Positions 26,925-39,500 of a stretch of DNA of 64,000 bases are shown piece by piece; positions within the stretch are counted from its first letter, which is position 1; the number at the start of each line of letters is the position of its first letter. Origin of the DNA: Scatophagus argus (Eukaryota; Chordata; Actinopteri; Scatophagidae); contig NC_058499.1 in NCBI RefSeq assembly GCF_020382885.2, forward strand, positions 19,019,872-19,083,871. Direction: 5' to 3'. The notes beneath the pieces are model-generated. The model was given only the letters and a program-made list of their open reading frames with translations, was not told where the DNA came from and ran no database searches. The position numbers and the translations under genes are program-made.

Positions 26925-27113
26925 CTGTGCTGGGGACCCCTGCCCTGCGTGCCTTGGATGTCTCCCTCTTCCAGCATACCTGATTCAGATGATCAGCTTG
27001 TCATGTAAAAGCCTGATAACAACCCATTCATTTGAATCAGATGTGTTGGCGCAAGGAAACATCTAAAACATGCAGGGCAGGAGGTCCCAGAACCAGCACT
27101 GAGAAACACTGGA
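26925..27113. mobile_element. Palindromic hAT-like MITE
   Basis: Two imperfect inverted arms face each other. The left arm has CCTGCCCTGCGTGCC, GGATGTCTCCCT and CAGCATACCTGATTCAGATG. The right arm has CATTTGAATCAGATGTGTTG, GGAAACATCTAAAACATGCA and GGGCAGG. This long-palindrome architecture is common among non-autonomous elements in fish. There is no coding capacity. The assignment to hAT is from memory of the family, not from target-site analysis. Confidence 0.7.
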
Positions 27114-27739
27114 TTAGAAGCTCATGATTTGAGGGAAATTACTGATTGAATAAGTTTTAAACAGTCATAGTCTGGGCTGCTCTACTGATGGATTCTCCTG
27201 TATTCTCATTTGTCTTCTTCCTTATGCTTTATTTCTTCCTGACACTGTTTAAAAAAAAGTAATGTAGTAAAAGCAATGCTAGTAGTAAACGCTGTTGTAC
27301 AGAAGAGGCCCTCCTGCGAGTGCTGGTGAAGTGGACATAGAAAGTGGATAAACTGACTAATCCAAAGATTGGGAAATTGTGCAAAAATGCTGCAGGATTT
27401 AATTCAGAGCTATGTGAACATTTTTCTTTTCTGTTGTGTAACAACTGCTGTCAGTCGGCAGGCATGTGCCTTCCTCCTGCCTTAAACCTCACTCCCTTCA
27501 GCACTGCCCACATACTTTTTGTTAAAGAAGTTCTATTGTGACATTTTATCAAGCCTTTGTGATCATATTTACTGACCCATTATCACAGACCAATTGATCA
27601 TCCACCTAGTGTTATCAGAGACACAAACCCATTCCTGACCTCGGGCTGTATTCACCTCTGAGTTCCTCAGTAAGTCAGTAAGTACACCAGTTTAAGAAAA
27701 GGAAATGAATTGAGATGCAGCCTAGAATAACATTTTCAC

Positions 27740-28045
27740 CCGATTTGCCCATTGAAAGAATAATATGTTTGTTCTAGCTCTTGAGCTGTAGTTCTTGGAG
27801 GTTTTGCAGAGGCCACAGTTCTCTTGCCAGTTTCAGCACAGTCTGGGTCTGCATTCCTCTGCAGCAGCACGACCGCCACATCTGAGGCACAGCTTTGGCC
27901 GGTTTTGACTTCCACAGAAACGTTTCTGAGTACCTGAGGGCCATATGCATGGAAGTGACCTCCAGAAAATGTAAATGTGTGCTGTTCACACATGCTGGCA
28001 ACAGTGTGTATTCCCAAATGGAATGAATAATCGTTAAAAAACAAA
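27740..28045 (-). other. Unexplained block open in two minus-strand frames
   Basis: On the minus strand two overlapping frames stay open for 75 and 114 codons. One contains HTFTFSGGHFHAYGPQVLRN and the other AVPQMWRSCCCRGMQTQTVL. Base composition is more GC-rich than the flanks. I recognise neither peptide. It could be a retroposed or repeat-derived fragment, or part of an unknown exon. Confidence 0.25.
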
Positions 28046-28884
28046 AAAAAAAACAAATAAGTTATTTTATATGGTTGCACTTTTGGTTAACTGTTCTTCA
28101 GTCTTGTGGAGAATGTGGTCTGTGCCAAGCAGTGAACAAAGTCTTTCTTTGTGGTTTCTGCCTATGTTTTCTGTCCGGCGCTTGGGGTGCGTGTAATACA
28201 TAATTAGAAATAATCACTTAGCGGAGTTTCTTGTTCACGGAGTGTGAACTTTCCACATTTGTCCTCTAGAGGACCACAAACCAAGCTGGTTGCCGGTGGT
28301 CATCCTGGCACCATCACATACACTCCAACCCACTGAGGAACCATGCTGTTTGTAAAAACAAAGCTAACGTTGACTTTACAGGTATATAAACACAGCTGCA
28401 AGGCCACAGTAAATGTGATCAGTTCTGCAACCCACAAAAATAAACCAAGATAACTAGGCTAGTTGAAAAGAACGCATCAGTGTTCAACGCAGAGCGGCTA
28501 ACATGACAAGCTGCTTCAAAAGCTGAACAGACTGTAAACGACAGTGACAGATAATGACTATGGACAGTATAGTTGGCATGGGTCCATGATTTGCTGAGCT
28601 GATATATAATACAACTGGATGAACTGTTGAGCTCCATTAGCACAGCACTCGATCCTAAATTTTTTTAGTCTTGTGTGAAGCACGCAGATGATGAACAATG
28701 AATGGAAGAAATGTAAAATGCTTCTGCTTGACATGAAAAGGATCTTGATGATAGACAAAGGACAAGAGGTGTCATATATAACATATCTGTTGGTGGTGAG
28801 AACAGGAGGGAAAACAGTGTCTGTAAACCTGATGACAACCAGCTGAAAGCATTAAAATAGAGTCCAGTTATGAGGTGTGCCAAA

Positions 28885-28926
28885 AGAAAGAGAGAGAGGG
28901 AAAGAGAGAGATGAGAGAGAGAGAGA
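28885..28926 (+). repeat. Imperfect (GA)n repeat
   Basis: A run of AGAGAG with a few interruptions, about 200 bases upstream of the first fam180a exon. Confidence 0.9.
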
Positions 28927-29123
28927 TCAGATGTGGATGGAGGGGGGGGAGAAAACACAGTCCTGAGGACAGATGGAGTCAGCGTACGGTCTGATGTTAT
29001 GTGAGGCTGCAGATGCACGAGAAGGGAAAGAAATGCAGCAGAGGGGCGCCCTACATGTTAACAGGCAGAGACATAGCATTGGAAGTTACATGCATCTAAC
29101 TTTGTGAGTGTAATCAGGCCACC

Positions 29124-29202
29124 ATGCTGCCCTGGAGGATGGTTATCGTTGGGTTTTTCTACTGCTGCATCGACGCAGGTGTCACCCAGCATCAAACTAA
29201 AG
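29124..29202 (+). CDS. fam180a: fam180a exon 1 (signal peptide)
   Basis: It encodes MLPWRMVIVGFFYCCIDAGV and five more residues. The donor is AAAG|GTAAGC, leaving phase 1. The intron to exon 2 is 2.3 kb. Confidence 0.85.
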
Positions 29203-32023
29203 GTAAGCCTTGAAGTGAAGTTCTTTATTTTTATGCAGAATAGGAGCATTTCAATTTGTGTATGGGCCTTCACAGAACTGTGATTAAATTAGTCTTGGCT
29301 ATTGACTGGCTGTTAAGCTGTAATATTAAACCAGAAAAACAGTGTCCCTGATCTTTTTATTTTCTGTCCAAACTCTCAAGTTTTTCCAGAAAAAATATTA
29401 ATGTAATAATGTACACGTATAGTTTTGAAACAGGAATGCCGCATTACATGTATTGGACATGACAGAATATTTATCTTGCTGACTTTGTTGTAGTCTTCCT
29501 CCATGCACTGAACTTGCTCTGTCTTGAGCAGCCCATCTTCTTTTTCAAGATAATGCTAAGAGTAGCACCTAAATTTAGTAATGCAGAATCCAGTACAAAA
29601 CAGTTGCATCTTATTAACATATCCGGTGTAAATGCTGCATCTTTTGGGTCAGATCATATTTTGCTCTGGTCAGGGATTTTCTTTCATCCAATCAGGTGTG
29701 ATCTTTTGTGATCTGATAGGTGTTCTTCTGTGGCTCTTTCATTAAACACCACAGACAAGAACAGAAATTAAAATGCACTGATGACTGAGGTAAAACACCT
29801 AAGATGGTTACATTTTCTGGTTTTGGCAATGGATTCTATGAACAGGAAGCACAAACAGCAGTAAGAAGCACTTCATCATAAAAAGCTGGATTCATCAGAA
29901 CCACATATTTGGCCTCTGTTATTCTTTTGATACAGAGTTCAGCTGGTAAACATATGAGCTATGTGTGCACTTTCCTGATGTGCATGATTTTTGGATATGT
30001 TCAAGCTGGCCCCAAATGTAAACACAATACAATTCGTTTCTATGGAGGAAGGATGAGCAAAAATGGTGAAATATATTGATCAAATGAATATTTCGTGATT
30101 TTTTTACAGAAATTCAGCAACTCTAACAAGAAAAAGCACTCTTTAAAACAGTGCAAGCTCTTCTTGGCCTTATTGAACTTAGATTAATGGAGATCATTAT
30201 CTAAACATGATCGCTGACTTGTGTGCATTATTTGATCCTGCAAAAGTCGATTAAAATATCATCATCTTGTTGCACTTGAACCTGACATAAACAGTTGGGT
30301 AATTGACTCTGGCTTAGATATTAGGAATTTTTAATTGTGTTTCCAAACTTCTGTCTCGCTTTATATTATAGTGCAGGAGCTGGTCACAACATCTTGACTC
30401 CAGATTAGACTCCACACAAACACTTTTTGGTTCAATGGTTTTGATTGTGCAGCTGCAGATTAAATAGATGACATCAAACACAGTCCATTTCAGTTACTAA
30501 TGCTATCTGTCCCAATCTCTCTAATTTTGCATTACAGCTACGGTATCTTTCTTCTATTTATACAAACATGGAATCTTAACTGCCTGAGCTCCAAAACTGA
30601 CATCAAACACAGTCCATTTCATAATAAAATAGCCAGCAAAAAATGTTGGAGATACTGGAGAGTGAAAACAATGGTCTGAATTTCTTTATGTCTGTGCCCT
30701 CTGTCTTTACCTTCTAGCCACTCTGCCAGCATTATACACTGGTTGGCAATCCACTGAGTTGGAGGCTGGATCTCCAAACTTTTCCACTGCTGTAGACAGA
30801 ACTATGACAGCACTGTGTCAGAACTGTTAACAACAAGGGTGTAGATTCTTGTTATTAATCAGATTGTTTATGCTTTTTTTTTCTTTTGGTGATGGCAATA
30901 GCAGAGGCAAGAGAGCACATCTAAGTAATGTGACTGTGTACTATTCAAGGACTGTCTATGAAAATGACACCGACATGCACTCATCATAAGTGAGATGGAA
31001 GGTTTTTGCCTGTGAGTTTTCTCAAGTTTTTCTGAGGTTAACAACTTAGTCTAAATCATGGGTGTAAGGAATGCTATGAAAATGAAGATGAAAAGCTAAG
31101 CCAGAACACAACATATCGAAGTCATCTGGAGCCTGTTGTATATCCGTGTGTTCCTCCGCCTTTGATTCTTCTGCTGCTTTTGAAGTCTGAGTTCATGTCT
31201 GATCACCCGCAGAGAGAAGTCATCTGTAAGGTCAGAGATCGCAGTGTGCATATCATACTGCAGTACATTGTGGTGCGAGCACAGTGAACCTGCGTTTCAC
31301 GTACCAAAATGTCAGCACACTATTAAAACCTGCATTTCATGGTACCTAACAGGTTAAGGGTTTGTGGTTTGCCTGTCATTCCAACTTAACTGATTCAAGA
31401 AGCATTTTTGTTCCACAGCAATAAAACACAAGACAAAAACATGTGATGAAATCTGAAAGGAGAGGTTTGCGACTCCCTGCCATTCTCACTGTCTGCCTCT
31501 CTTTACCCACAAGCCCTATTTCCAGCAGCAAGCAGAGCAAAAAAAGGGGTGGCAAATGTGGTTAACTCCACCTTCCACAACTCCTTTGATGATGTTCATC
31601 TATTATTTGAGGTGAGACAAATCAAGTGTAAAACCAATGAATAAACCTCAGTTGTGAGTGCTGATCATTTCTTCTTGTTCTTTTGATTACTAGGTACTGC
31701 TGTCTGGGGTTCACTTTGAGGCCAGTGGAGAGTTTTCAGTACAAGATGCTGAGTTGGCTTCACTTCGCAAGACAAGAAACCTGAAAGTCATCTGTGAGGA
31801 GATCATTCCCAGGAAGCTAACAGACATATTTAGGCTCATCTCTGACCTTTCGAATCAAATTGGTCCCCTACATCAGGACGATTTTGAACGCACCCTATTG
31901 ACCTTGGTATACACCACCCAGCAGCTTGTCAATTCCACTACTGGGCATGAACGAGATGTTTGGGAAGAGTCCTTTGTTAGTTTGTACAAAGCCATTAAGC
32001 AGGATCTAACAGGGACAAATTAA
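29124..32023 (+). CDS. fam180a: FAM180A-like secreted protein, complete gene model
   Basis: The CDS joins 29124-29202, 31514-31611 and 31694-32023 to 507 bases, or 168 aa plus stop. The human protein is about 173 aa from memory. The first exon encodes a hydrophobic signal peptide (M1 to about residue 20). A conserved LFPAA motif follows at the exon 1/2 junction. The family core lies in exon 3: ELASLRKTRNLKVICEEIIP and DDFERTLLTLVYTTQQLV, then a WEESFVSLYKAIKQDL end. FAM180 proteins are small secreted proteins without a known enzymatic activity. The start codon has a strong Kozak context (GCCACCATG). The neighbour slc23a4 faces it from the right, and 7q33 linkage in human favours the A paralogue over fam180b. 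Function is not inferred further. Confidence 0.9.
29203..31513 (+). other. fam180a intron 1
   Basis: AT-rich intron with no embedded gene seen. It contains a 24-base direct repeat, at about 30469 and again at 30598, that includes ACATCAAACACAGTCCATTT. Confidence 0.8.
31514..31611 (+). CDS. fam180a: fam180a exon 2
   Basis: The acceptor is TTTACCCACAAG|CC, entered in phase 1. It encodes ALFPAASRAKKG (the family's LFPAA motif with its basic tail) and ends FDDVHLLFE at the donor GAG|GTGAGA in phase 0. Confidence 0.85.
31694..32023 (+). CDS. fam180a: fam180a exon 3 (conserved core and stop)
   Basis: The acceptor is TGATTACTAG|GTACTG. It starts VLLSGVHFEASGEFSV and runs through the ELASLRK and DFERTLLTL motifs to the stop TAA. 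The frame continues upstream of the first apparent start codon in this exon, as expected for an internal exon. Confidence 0.92.
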   Translation, partial: VLLSGVHFEASGEFSVQDAELASLRKTRNLKVICEEIIPRKLTDIFRLISDLSNQIGPLHQDDFERTLLTLVYTTQQLVNSTTGHERDVWEESFVSLYKAIKQDLTGTN

Positions 32024-32073
32024 ACAGACTGTTCTTATGCAGTGGCTTCATGATGGACTTTACTATGTACATA

Positions 32074-32101
32074 ACAAAAAAAAATTTTTTTTTTTTTTTT
32101 T
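32074..32101. repeat. Poly-A / poly-T tract
   Basis: A run of about nine A is followed directly by about 18 T in the fam180a 3' region. It is a self-complementary homopolymer junction that is prone to length change. Confidence 0.85.
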
Positions 32102-32390
32102 GAAAAATATGCATTAAGATCAGAGGGTAGCCCAGAAGTGAAGAAGCTGTTAGGTAAAGAAACTGCCACAAATAGATAAAGTGCATGGACTGATAATGAT
32201 GCAATTATTAACACACTGACTGTCACATCAAAGTTAATTTAAACACGAGGTATATAAATGACAATATATGAATGAAACTATAGTCAGATTAATGCTAACT
32301 AAACATCATGGATCTACTTACATTCACATGTCTTTTCAGTGTTTGTTCACTAGCACCTGTCTGTAATCACATGGTGAAATCAAAGAAAAC

Positions 32391-32396
32391 AATAAA
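32391..32396 (+). terminator. Probable fam180a polyadenylation signal
   Basis: The canonical AATAAA lies 368 bases after the stop codon, upstream of the Tc1-derived insertion. No transcript evidence is available. Confidence 0.5.
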
Positions 32397-32528
32397 ATTT
32401 CAAGCTTTAAACCAAAGAAATTATTGGTTCTATCCAATAGTAAACAGTGTATGCTCTATGAGAATGTCAGATTAGTGTACCGAAAAAAAATGTCTTCAAG
32501 AAAATATAGATTCCTAGATATAGATAGA

Positions 32529-33074
32529 TACATTATATGGACAAAAGTATTGGAACACCTCACCATTGCACCAAAGGAGACTTTGTGACATCACCTTCTA
32601 AATATGTAGACAGCTTTGCAGCTACGAAAGCTTCCACTCTTCCGCAAAGGCTTCCCAAAAGATTTTAGTGTGATAGAGTGTTTCTTTGGAAATTTTTGCC
32701 CATTCACACAGTAGAGCATTTGTGAGGTCAGACACTGATGTTGGACCAAAAGTCTTGGCTCGCAATCTACGTTCCAGTTCATCCCAAAGGGGTCAGATGG
32801 GGTTGAAGTCAGGACTCTGTGTGGGCCAGTCAAGTTCTTCTACACCAAACTCATCCATCCATGTGTTTATGGACTTTGCTTTGTGCACTGGGACACAGTC
32901 ATGCTGGAATAGAAAAGGGCCTTCTCCAAACTGTTGCCACAAAGTTGGAAGCATAGCATTGTCCAACATGTCTTGGTATGCTGAAACATTAAGATTACCC
33001 TTCACTGGAAGGAAGAGGGCCCACACCAACCCCAACCCCTGAAAAACAGTTCAATACTTTTGTCTATATAGTGT
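32529..33074 (-). mobile_element. Tc1-like internally deleted transposon, copy 1
   Basis: The ends are inverted: ATTATATGGACAAAAGTATT on the left and AATACTTTTGTCTATATAGT on the right, with TA at the borders. Between them, on the minus strand, is the C-terminal part of a Tc1/mariner transposase. It has [20 protein letters not shown], then VHKAKSINTWMDEFG and [13 protein letters not shown], followed by a degraded tail. The N-terminal DNA-binding part is absent, and the right end leads almost straight into the C-terminal part. It is therefore a non-autonomous derivative. It lies between the 3' ends of fam180a and slc23a4. Confidence 0.9.
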
Positions 33075-33283
33075 ACCCAACTGTCTCCCTAAAGAACTCC
33101 ATATGCTAATCGTATGCAAGATGTTATTTGTAAATGTCACTCTAAGGCCATGTGATATATGTTGCACCATGTTGTTACAGCACAGTGCCTTTGACAAAAA
33201 AGATACAAGGTCCAAAGTCAGCTGCCCCTGATGTACAGTTTGTGGAAAATTCCCAAAATGGCATGCAGAAGTGAGTACACCAC

Positions 33284-33552
33284 TCACAGAGCGGCTCCAA
33301 TGACGATCTGTGAAGGCTCTGGATGTTCCAGTGGCTGCTTAGGCTCCAAAGTATTAGTATCCACCTTGCATCCATTCAGGGAAGTAGACACAACAGGAGG
33401 GCAGAAAGGCATGTACCAGAGCCAGGAGGAAGAGGACACATAAGAGGTGATATCAAAGGGAAGGTTGTAGACTTTCCCACTCTCCAGTGTGTTGCTGGAG
33501 TCATCCTCGTGAGCCTTGTTCCAGGCCAAGATGCCTCGTTCATGCTTTGATC
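33284..33552 (-). CDS. slc23a4: slc23a4 exon 12 (C-terminal tail and stop)
   Basis: It begins [11 protein letters not shown], matching the ERG(L/I)xxW motif after the last membrane segment. A polar cytosolic tail of about 90 residues follows and ends IVIGAAL before TGA. It contains PFCPP, like the PICP of SLC23A1. The acceptor is CAACAG|GATC. Confidence 0.9.
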
Positions 33553-36500
33553 CTGTTGGATGTGTATTATATGTGTTAAACAATATTATTACAGCCTCCT
33601 GAAGGAATGAGATCACTGATTGTGCTTTCGTGTTATTTTCTGACTTGCTTGTTTGTTTAAAAAGCTTGGGAATGCTGCATCATGTTCAGGAACATTTTTG
33701 TCTTGGCCTTCCTCTCCTACTACATTTACAATACTATTATATTTGGAATAAAGCTGAGCCTTCAGTGGAAATTTAGTCTCATGTCCTCTACCTAATTGAA
33801 TTTTAAACCACTGAATAATGAGGGATTTTGCTACAAAAAAGCATATCTGTTTTATATATATATGTAAAATCTTTAATGTTTATTTATTTTTTTCTGTTGT
33901 CTAGTGTTGGTGTTTAGTTATCAGGTGATGACACTATTTGAAACTCTTGACCAAATTTTAGCAGAGTACCCTGTTGTACCCGATGATTAACCATGAACTG
34001 CATTTAACACTGAATTTCTGTGGAATGTCCCTTATATTGTCATGATAATCACCTAACACTCAGCAGCCCAGCACTTATAGTCAATCCGCCTTGAAATAAA
34101 ATAAGTTTATTCCCTTTAGTAGTTTAATTTATATTATATATTTTAATAATGTGATTTGTCAATAGGATGATAATATGACAATTTAAAAGATGAGGATTTA
34201 GATTATGGTCATTGATTTATTTAAACATCAGTCAATAAAGTTAATTCAATATTATAATTCATTGAGAAAATACCTGGAATTGTGTTGTCTAGTATGAAGC
34301 CAAAGAATCCTCCCACAAACATACTGGTTGTCAGAAGCACCAAAAGAACCTGATCAAGTGCAGCCACACCTGAAAACAACATAATGGAATAAGTTAAACC
34401 TCTGTTAAAATAATTAAGCTAAAGTACTTTGCTTTTCATGAATAAGATTATAAAGTAAAATTTTATTCATGTACCTGTAGCAATAGAATCTGGGTTCTTC
34501 AATACCCAGTTCGGAATAACCAAACCAGAGAACATCGAGAAGCCAAAAACAAAAATGTTTCGAGATGAATTCATATCTGCATACTGAAAATGTGAGGAGA
34601 AAAACACATGAGAACAGGTTAGTACAGTATTCATGCTATAATTATGATGCTATACATATACTAATGCTGAGTGTATACCTGCAAATTAGAAACTCCTGCT
34701 GCAGAGATGACACCAAACATAACCATGAACATCCCTCCTATCACAGGTGATGGGATAGTGGTGAATATAGCACCCACTTTACCAAACACCCCCATGACAA
34801 CCATCAGGACTCCACTGGCTACTATCACCATGCGACTGCCAACCTGCAAAAAGAAAAGAATAAAAGAAAGGCCTGAAACTGTCTGTATTAGTACACCATC
34901 AATACAACCTAAGAGTAAAAGTTATGCTTATCTATTAATGTGTCAAATTGAGTAAACAGGATAAACTTCTTCTTATCCTACACATAGGCACTCATGCCTA
35001 CCTTAGTAATACCAAGGGCTCCAACATTCTCGCTGTATGAAGTAGTACCATTTCCTGTACCCCAGGCTCCAGCCAGCAGACAGCCCAGTCCCTCAATGCC
35101 GATGCCCCTGTTGATAGCATGTTTAGGGGGAGGTGGAGCCCCAGAAAGCCTGGCACAAGCGTGGTAGTCCCCTACAGACTCTATCATCGATGAAATAACC
35201 CCAGCCAAGATGCCAACCACCCCTGCCAGGCTCACAGTCGGCATCCCCCACTGACCTATTGGGAAGTTTGCATTCAGACATAAGGTAACAGATATAGCTT
35301 GCAATATGTTTTTTCTATTAACTTATTTCAGTCTAAAAAGTGACAGTTCGACAATCTCCTACCTGGATATGGAAAAATGAACCAGGGAGCTTGGCTCATA
35401 ACATCCCCCTTTAGATCAGTGCGGGCCAAGTAACCATACTGGTGTGGATCAGTAGGAAGTACATTATAGATTGTCAAAATGTAGCAAACTAGCCAAGACA
35501 AACTGATTCCAAGTAGAACCTGCGGATGCAAACAAAAAAGACAAAATGCATCATTTATTTCATATATCTCGATCCCAAAGACAGACACAACAAGAAAGTC
35601 CATTTATTTTAATACATACAGGGAGAATCTGAAATACATAGATGCGGGAGATGTGCAGTTTTTTATCCTTGCTGTACATAGGAAAGGGCACAGGTATGTG
35701 ACGCAGGTACTGTGAGAACAGGGTAATCAGTGCTGTGGTCCTGTGTGAGAAAGGGACAAAGACAACAGTTCACCATGTGAAATACACATTGTCTAATATC
35801 AGTAGGATTGCACTACTTTGTAGCTATAGCTCTGACCAGCCTAAAGCAAAGTAGGGAAACTAAGCAGGTTCTTTGGCAAGGAACTTTTAATAGGCTTTAA
35901 ACACATTAATGGATTAAGGCCTTATTTCAAGCCTATTAATTTAATAAAAAAAACTTGGTTGCATTCTATGCAGGAGCTCCAACAGATGTAACATAACCTA
36001 TGAGACAAGTTGTTTCTGTAAAAAGAAATATAAATGACATGAGCTCCTTTTTTCAGATAGCTTGTTTTATTACTGTCTAAAACTAATTACATGCAAACAT
36101 GATTGCAATTTAGAAAAAAATTAAAAGTCATACATTAAATGTTAAACATTAATTAAATATTCGGCAGGCTTGGAATAAGCTATTAATTTTTGCATTTGCA
36201 ATTTTTTGCACTCTCTAGAAGAATCATCCTAAATCCTAAATTTTTACCCACATGGCAGCCATGCCCCAGTGGTTGCCAGCACTGATCCCAGCTGAGTCAA
36301 ATAGGGACAGTCCAATCAGAGAGATGGTGGGAGCAATGGTTAGAGGTCCAATGAAGCGCATGAAGAGGCCAATAAGACCAGAGAAACCAACAAACACCTG
36401 GAAGAGTGAGCCCACCATAATGGATCCCTGAAGCTGAAAAAAAAACAAGTAAGATGATGAAGATGTTCCCAGATTTTTGTTACCAAAAATAACATTATAA

Positions 36501-39500
36501 CTTAATTTAGACAGCTGTTTGTGTTGTAATATTGGACCACATTTCCTGGAGGGATGAAGTTCTCTGTTGCTACCAAAAATCTATTTAAACTATAATCTAT
36601 AGTTCAGTCTGTTTGAACAAGCATTACCATCATGCCACTAACCATTATGAATGATGCATTTTAAGATCCATCAGCCTGACCAGTTCAACTGTTGCATCAG
36701 CTGAGTGTTGCTATTGTTTTAACACACGGGAACGAAAATTCAAACTGTCATTAAATGTGCACAGGAAATTTTACCCCACATATTACAATGAGTGCTTACC
36801 CCATTACACAGCAATCAGACAATGGCTACTCACTTTTAGCTCCAACACAGTCACTAGAAACAATTGAAATGCAATTTGATACATTCATTATGTTGCATGG
36901 GAGTCTTAAAAATCATGTTTTTCAAAGCACAACACTGTAACACAGACATACTACCAGTGTGTGTAAAACTCAGCAGTCTGCACAGTCTGCAGTCTACTAA
37001 GCAGTTTTCTTGTCCACTTGGGTGCGAACCTCATCAATGAACATCATGCACACGATCGGCGTTCTCATACATTTGGGAAAGGAAACCCTTACCAGTTACT
37101 GAGAAATATATCGCTCTTTAGCTTCTATTGCTGCACTATGTTATATGTCTTTTTGTTCACTAAAAAGAGTTACCCGGAAAGGTTGACAAGAGTGTTAACA
37201 ATAAACCAAAGACAGAGGCTGCAAGCCGGAAACCCAATCTGCACTTGAATAATACAGCTCAGACTCAAAACTGGAGAGTGGCCCTTTACATGTGTGTAAA
37301 ATACCTTTCACAGAAAATCATGATGTTTCAGGTGTCACAAAGATCATTTCGGGGAGTTATGCTGTAAATTGAGATAAAAAATATTAGATGGTTTACTTAC
37401 TGCTCTCATTCGACTTTGCCACACCTCTTTGAAGTCTGAGGAGGAGGTGTTGACTAGGCTGGCATTTTGGGTCCAAGCAGGACATGTCCACTCTGGCATG
37501 GACAGCATTGCCAGGGAAGGTGCCAGCAATGTGAAAGTACCACCTTGGAGAATGGGCAGTCTGGAAATAAAGATGTCAAGTGGCAGGGAAGTAGAAAGAA
37601 GAAGAAAAGAAGGCATATAGATATGACTTTAGGCTACAATCATTTACATCTTCAGAAATGATTATGTTAAATGTTATGTCAGATAGCCTAGCTGACAGGT
37701 AAATTCACATTGGTACTTCAGAAAAGAAATGAACAGTCCACATTATCTTGTCCACCTCAAGAGTCTGTGTGTGTATCTGTAGCCCCGTTTGTCACACACA
37801 ATTATATGGTTGATTTGAATAATGTGGAGAGAGTGACTGTCTGAATAGACCAACTACTATAAAGGTTAACTGTGTTGAAGCCATCTGCAGTGTAATTATC
37901 TTCATTATGCTGCTCACTTCACTGTCAAACACATCACCTAAGATCATAACAGATGTAGTATGAGTAGAAATAAGAGCAGCATATTTGTGAAAACATTGAT
38001 AATGTGGGGAAATAGTAACGATACACAGCTAGTAAGTACCTTTTGATGAGTTTATAATTTTTCCATCATGAGGAATACAAAAAAAATGACCCTTGTTTTC
38101 AATTGGCTTCTCTGGAACAGTGTACCATTAAACATACTCATTGTTTTGCTCACAGCTGACCTCCAGGTATGTGGATTTAGCAAGAGCTAGATTCCAGACA
38201 TAATAAGATGGAAATTCTTTTCCTAATCCTACTGTGACACCAATATTCAGCCTGCCTGAGTTTGCACACACAAGTACAAGTTCAAGCCAACGAAATGTAG
38301 GTTAGGTTTGTAGTTGTGCTGAACAAAACGAGCCAGTAGATCATTTCAAGTTTTTTGTCTGTATTTTGTCACTGCACACCACTTCATAGTGAGTAGCTTT
38401 AACCCTGAGAGGAATGCTGTTTTATTTTTGACCAGTAACAAGAAGTGTTCCTCTACTATCATATTGTACCAAATTGTATTGTTTTACATTGAATCCTATT
38501 GTATCAGAATTAATTTTTTTGTATTGTACTGAATCATATATGTTTTATTGTTCCTAAATCAATATGTCGTTGCAAGACTACAAAATGCATTTAGCTAATA
38601 TTAATTTTAAAGGGAAGGTGTCTGAATATGTAATTCAGTCTGTCACTCTCTCATCACAGTTAAAATGCATAAAAGCACCTCAGATGGTCAGTTCACCCCA
38701 AAATCAAACATGCATATTTTTCTTCTCACTTATAGAGCTATTTATTTATCTTGACTGTTTTCATGTGAGTTGCCATGTTTTAGAGATATTGTCTATAGAG
38801 ATACAATACCTGCATTCACTAGAATATAATGAAGCTAGATGGCAATTGGTTCCTAAATGAAACTTCTCACAACAAGATCAGTGGATTGTCTTAAGTAACA
38901 AGATATTACTGTTGAGTTTGTGCTCAAGTGCTGTCTACGTCTATTATATTCTTTCTCAACAGCCAGAATCTCCAAAACCTATCAATTCACACCAAAACAA
39001 TCAAGATGAATAAATAGCAGGAAAAATCTGTATTTTTGATTTTCAGGAGAACTGTCCCTTTATTGTAAAAGCTCTTGTTTCCCTCTGATAATCCCTTAAA
39101 TAGGAGCTGTGCCCACCAACTCAGGAGAATATTCTATTGTTTATGGTTAAGCCTGCACAGTGACTTTGGCATCCCTCACAGTTCAAAAGAGGTTAAGCAG
39201 GAAAGCTGAGAGGATATTTTGTTCTGCCTCTTTAATCAGAAGGACAAGCATGGTTAAGTCCACTTTAATGAACCCTGCTGTACTGCTGCATTCCTTATCT
39301 TATCTTTCTATCTTATCCAGTGAATTATTAGATTAGAAAATCTATTGTCTACGGTTATTTCAAATGAAACTAAACATTTATCACTCTAGCATCCTACAGA
39401 CATTTCCCAGCCCATTAACTTCATCTTCTTTACTTCCTTACCTAATGCCGAAAGCAACTTGCAACAGAGTGCAAATACCAGAGACGAAGAAGATGGTACT

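Noticed and set aside
32686..33042. 118-codon + frame
   Set aside because: Antisense shadow of the Tc1 transposase remnant on the minus strand.
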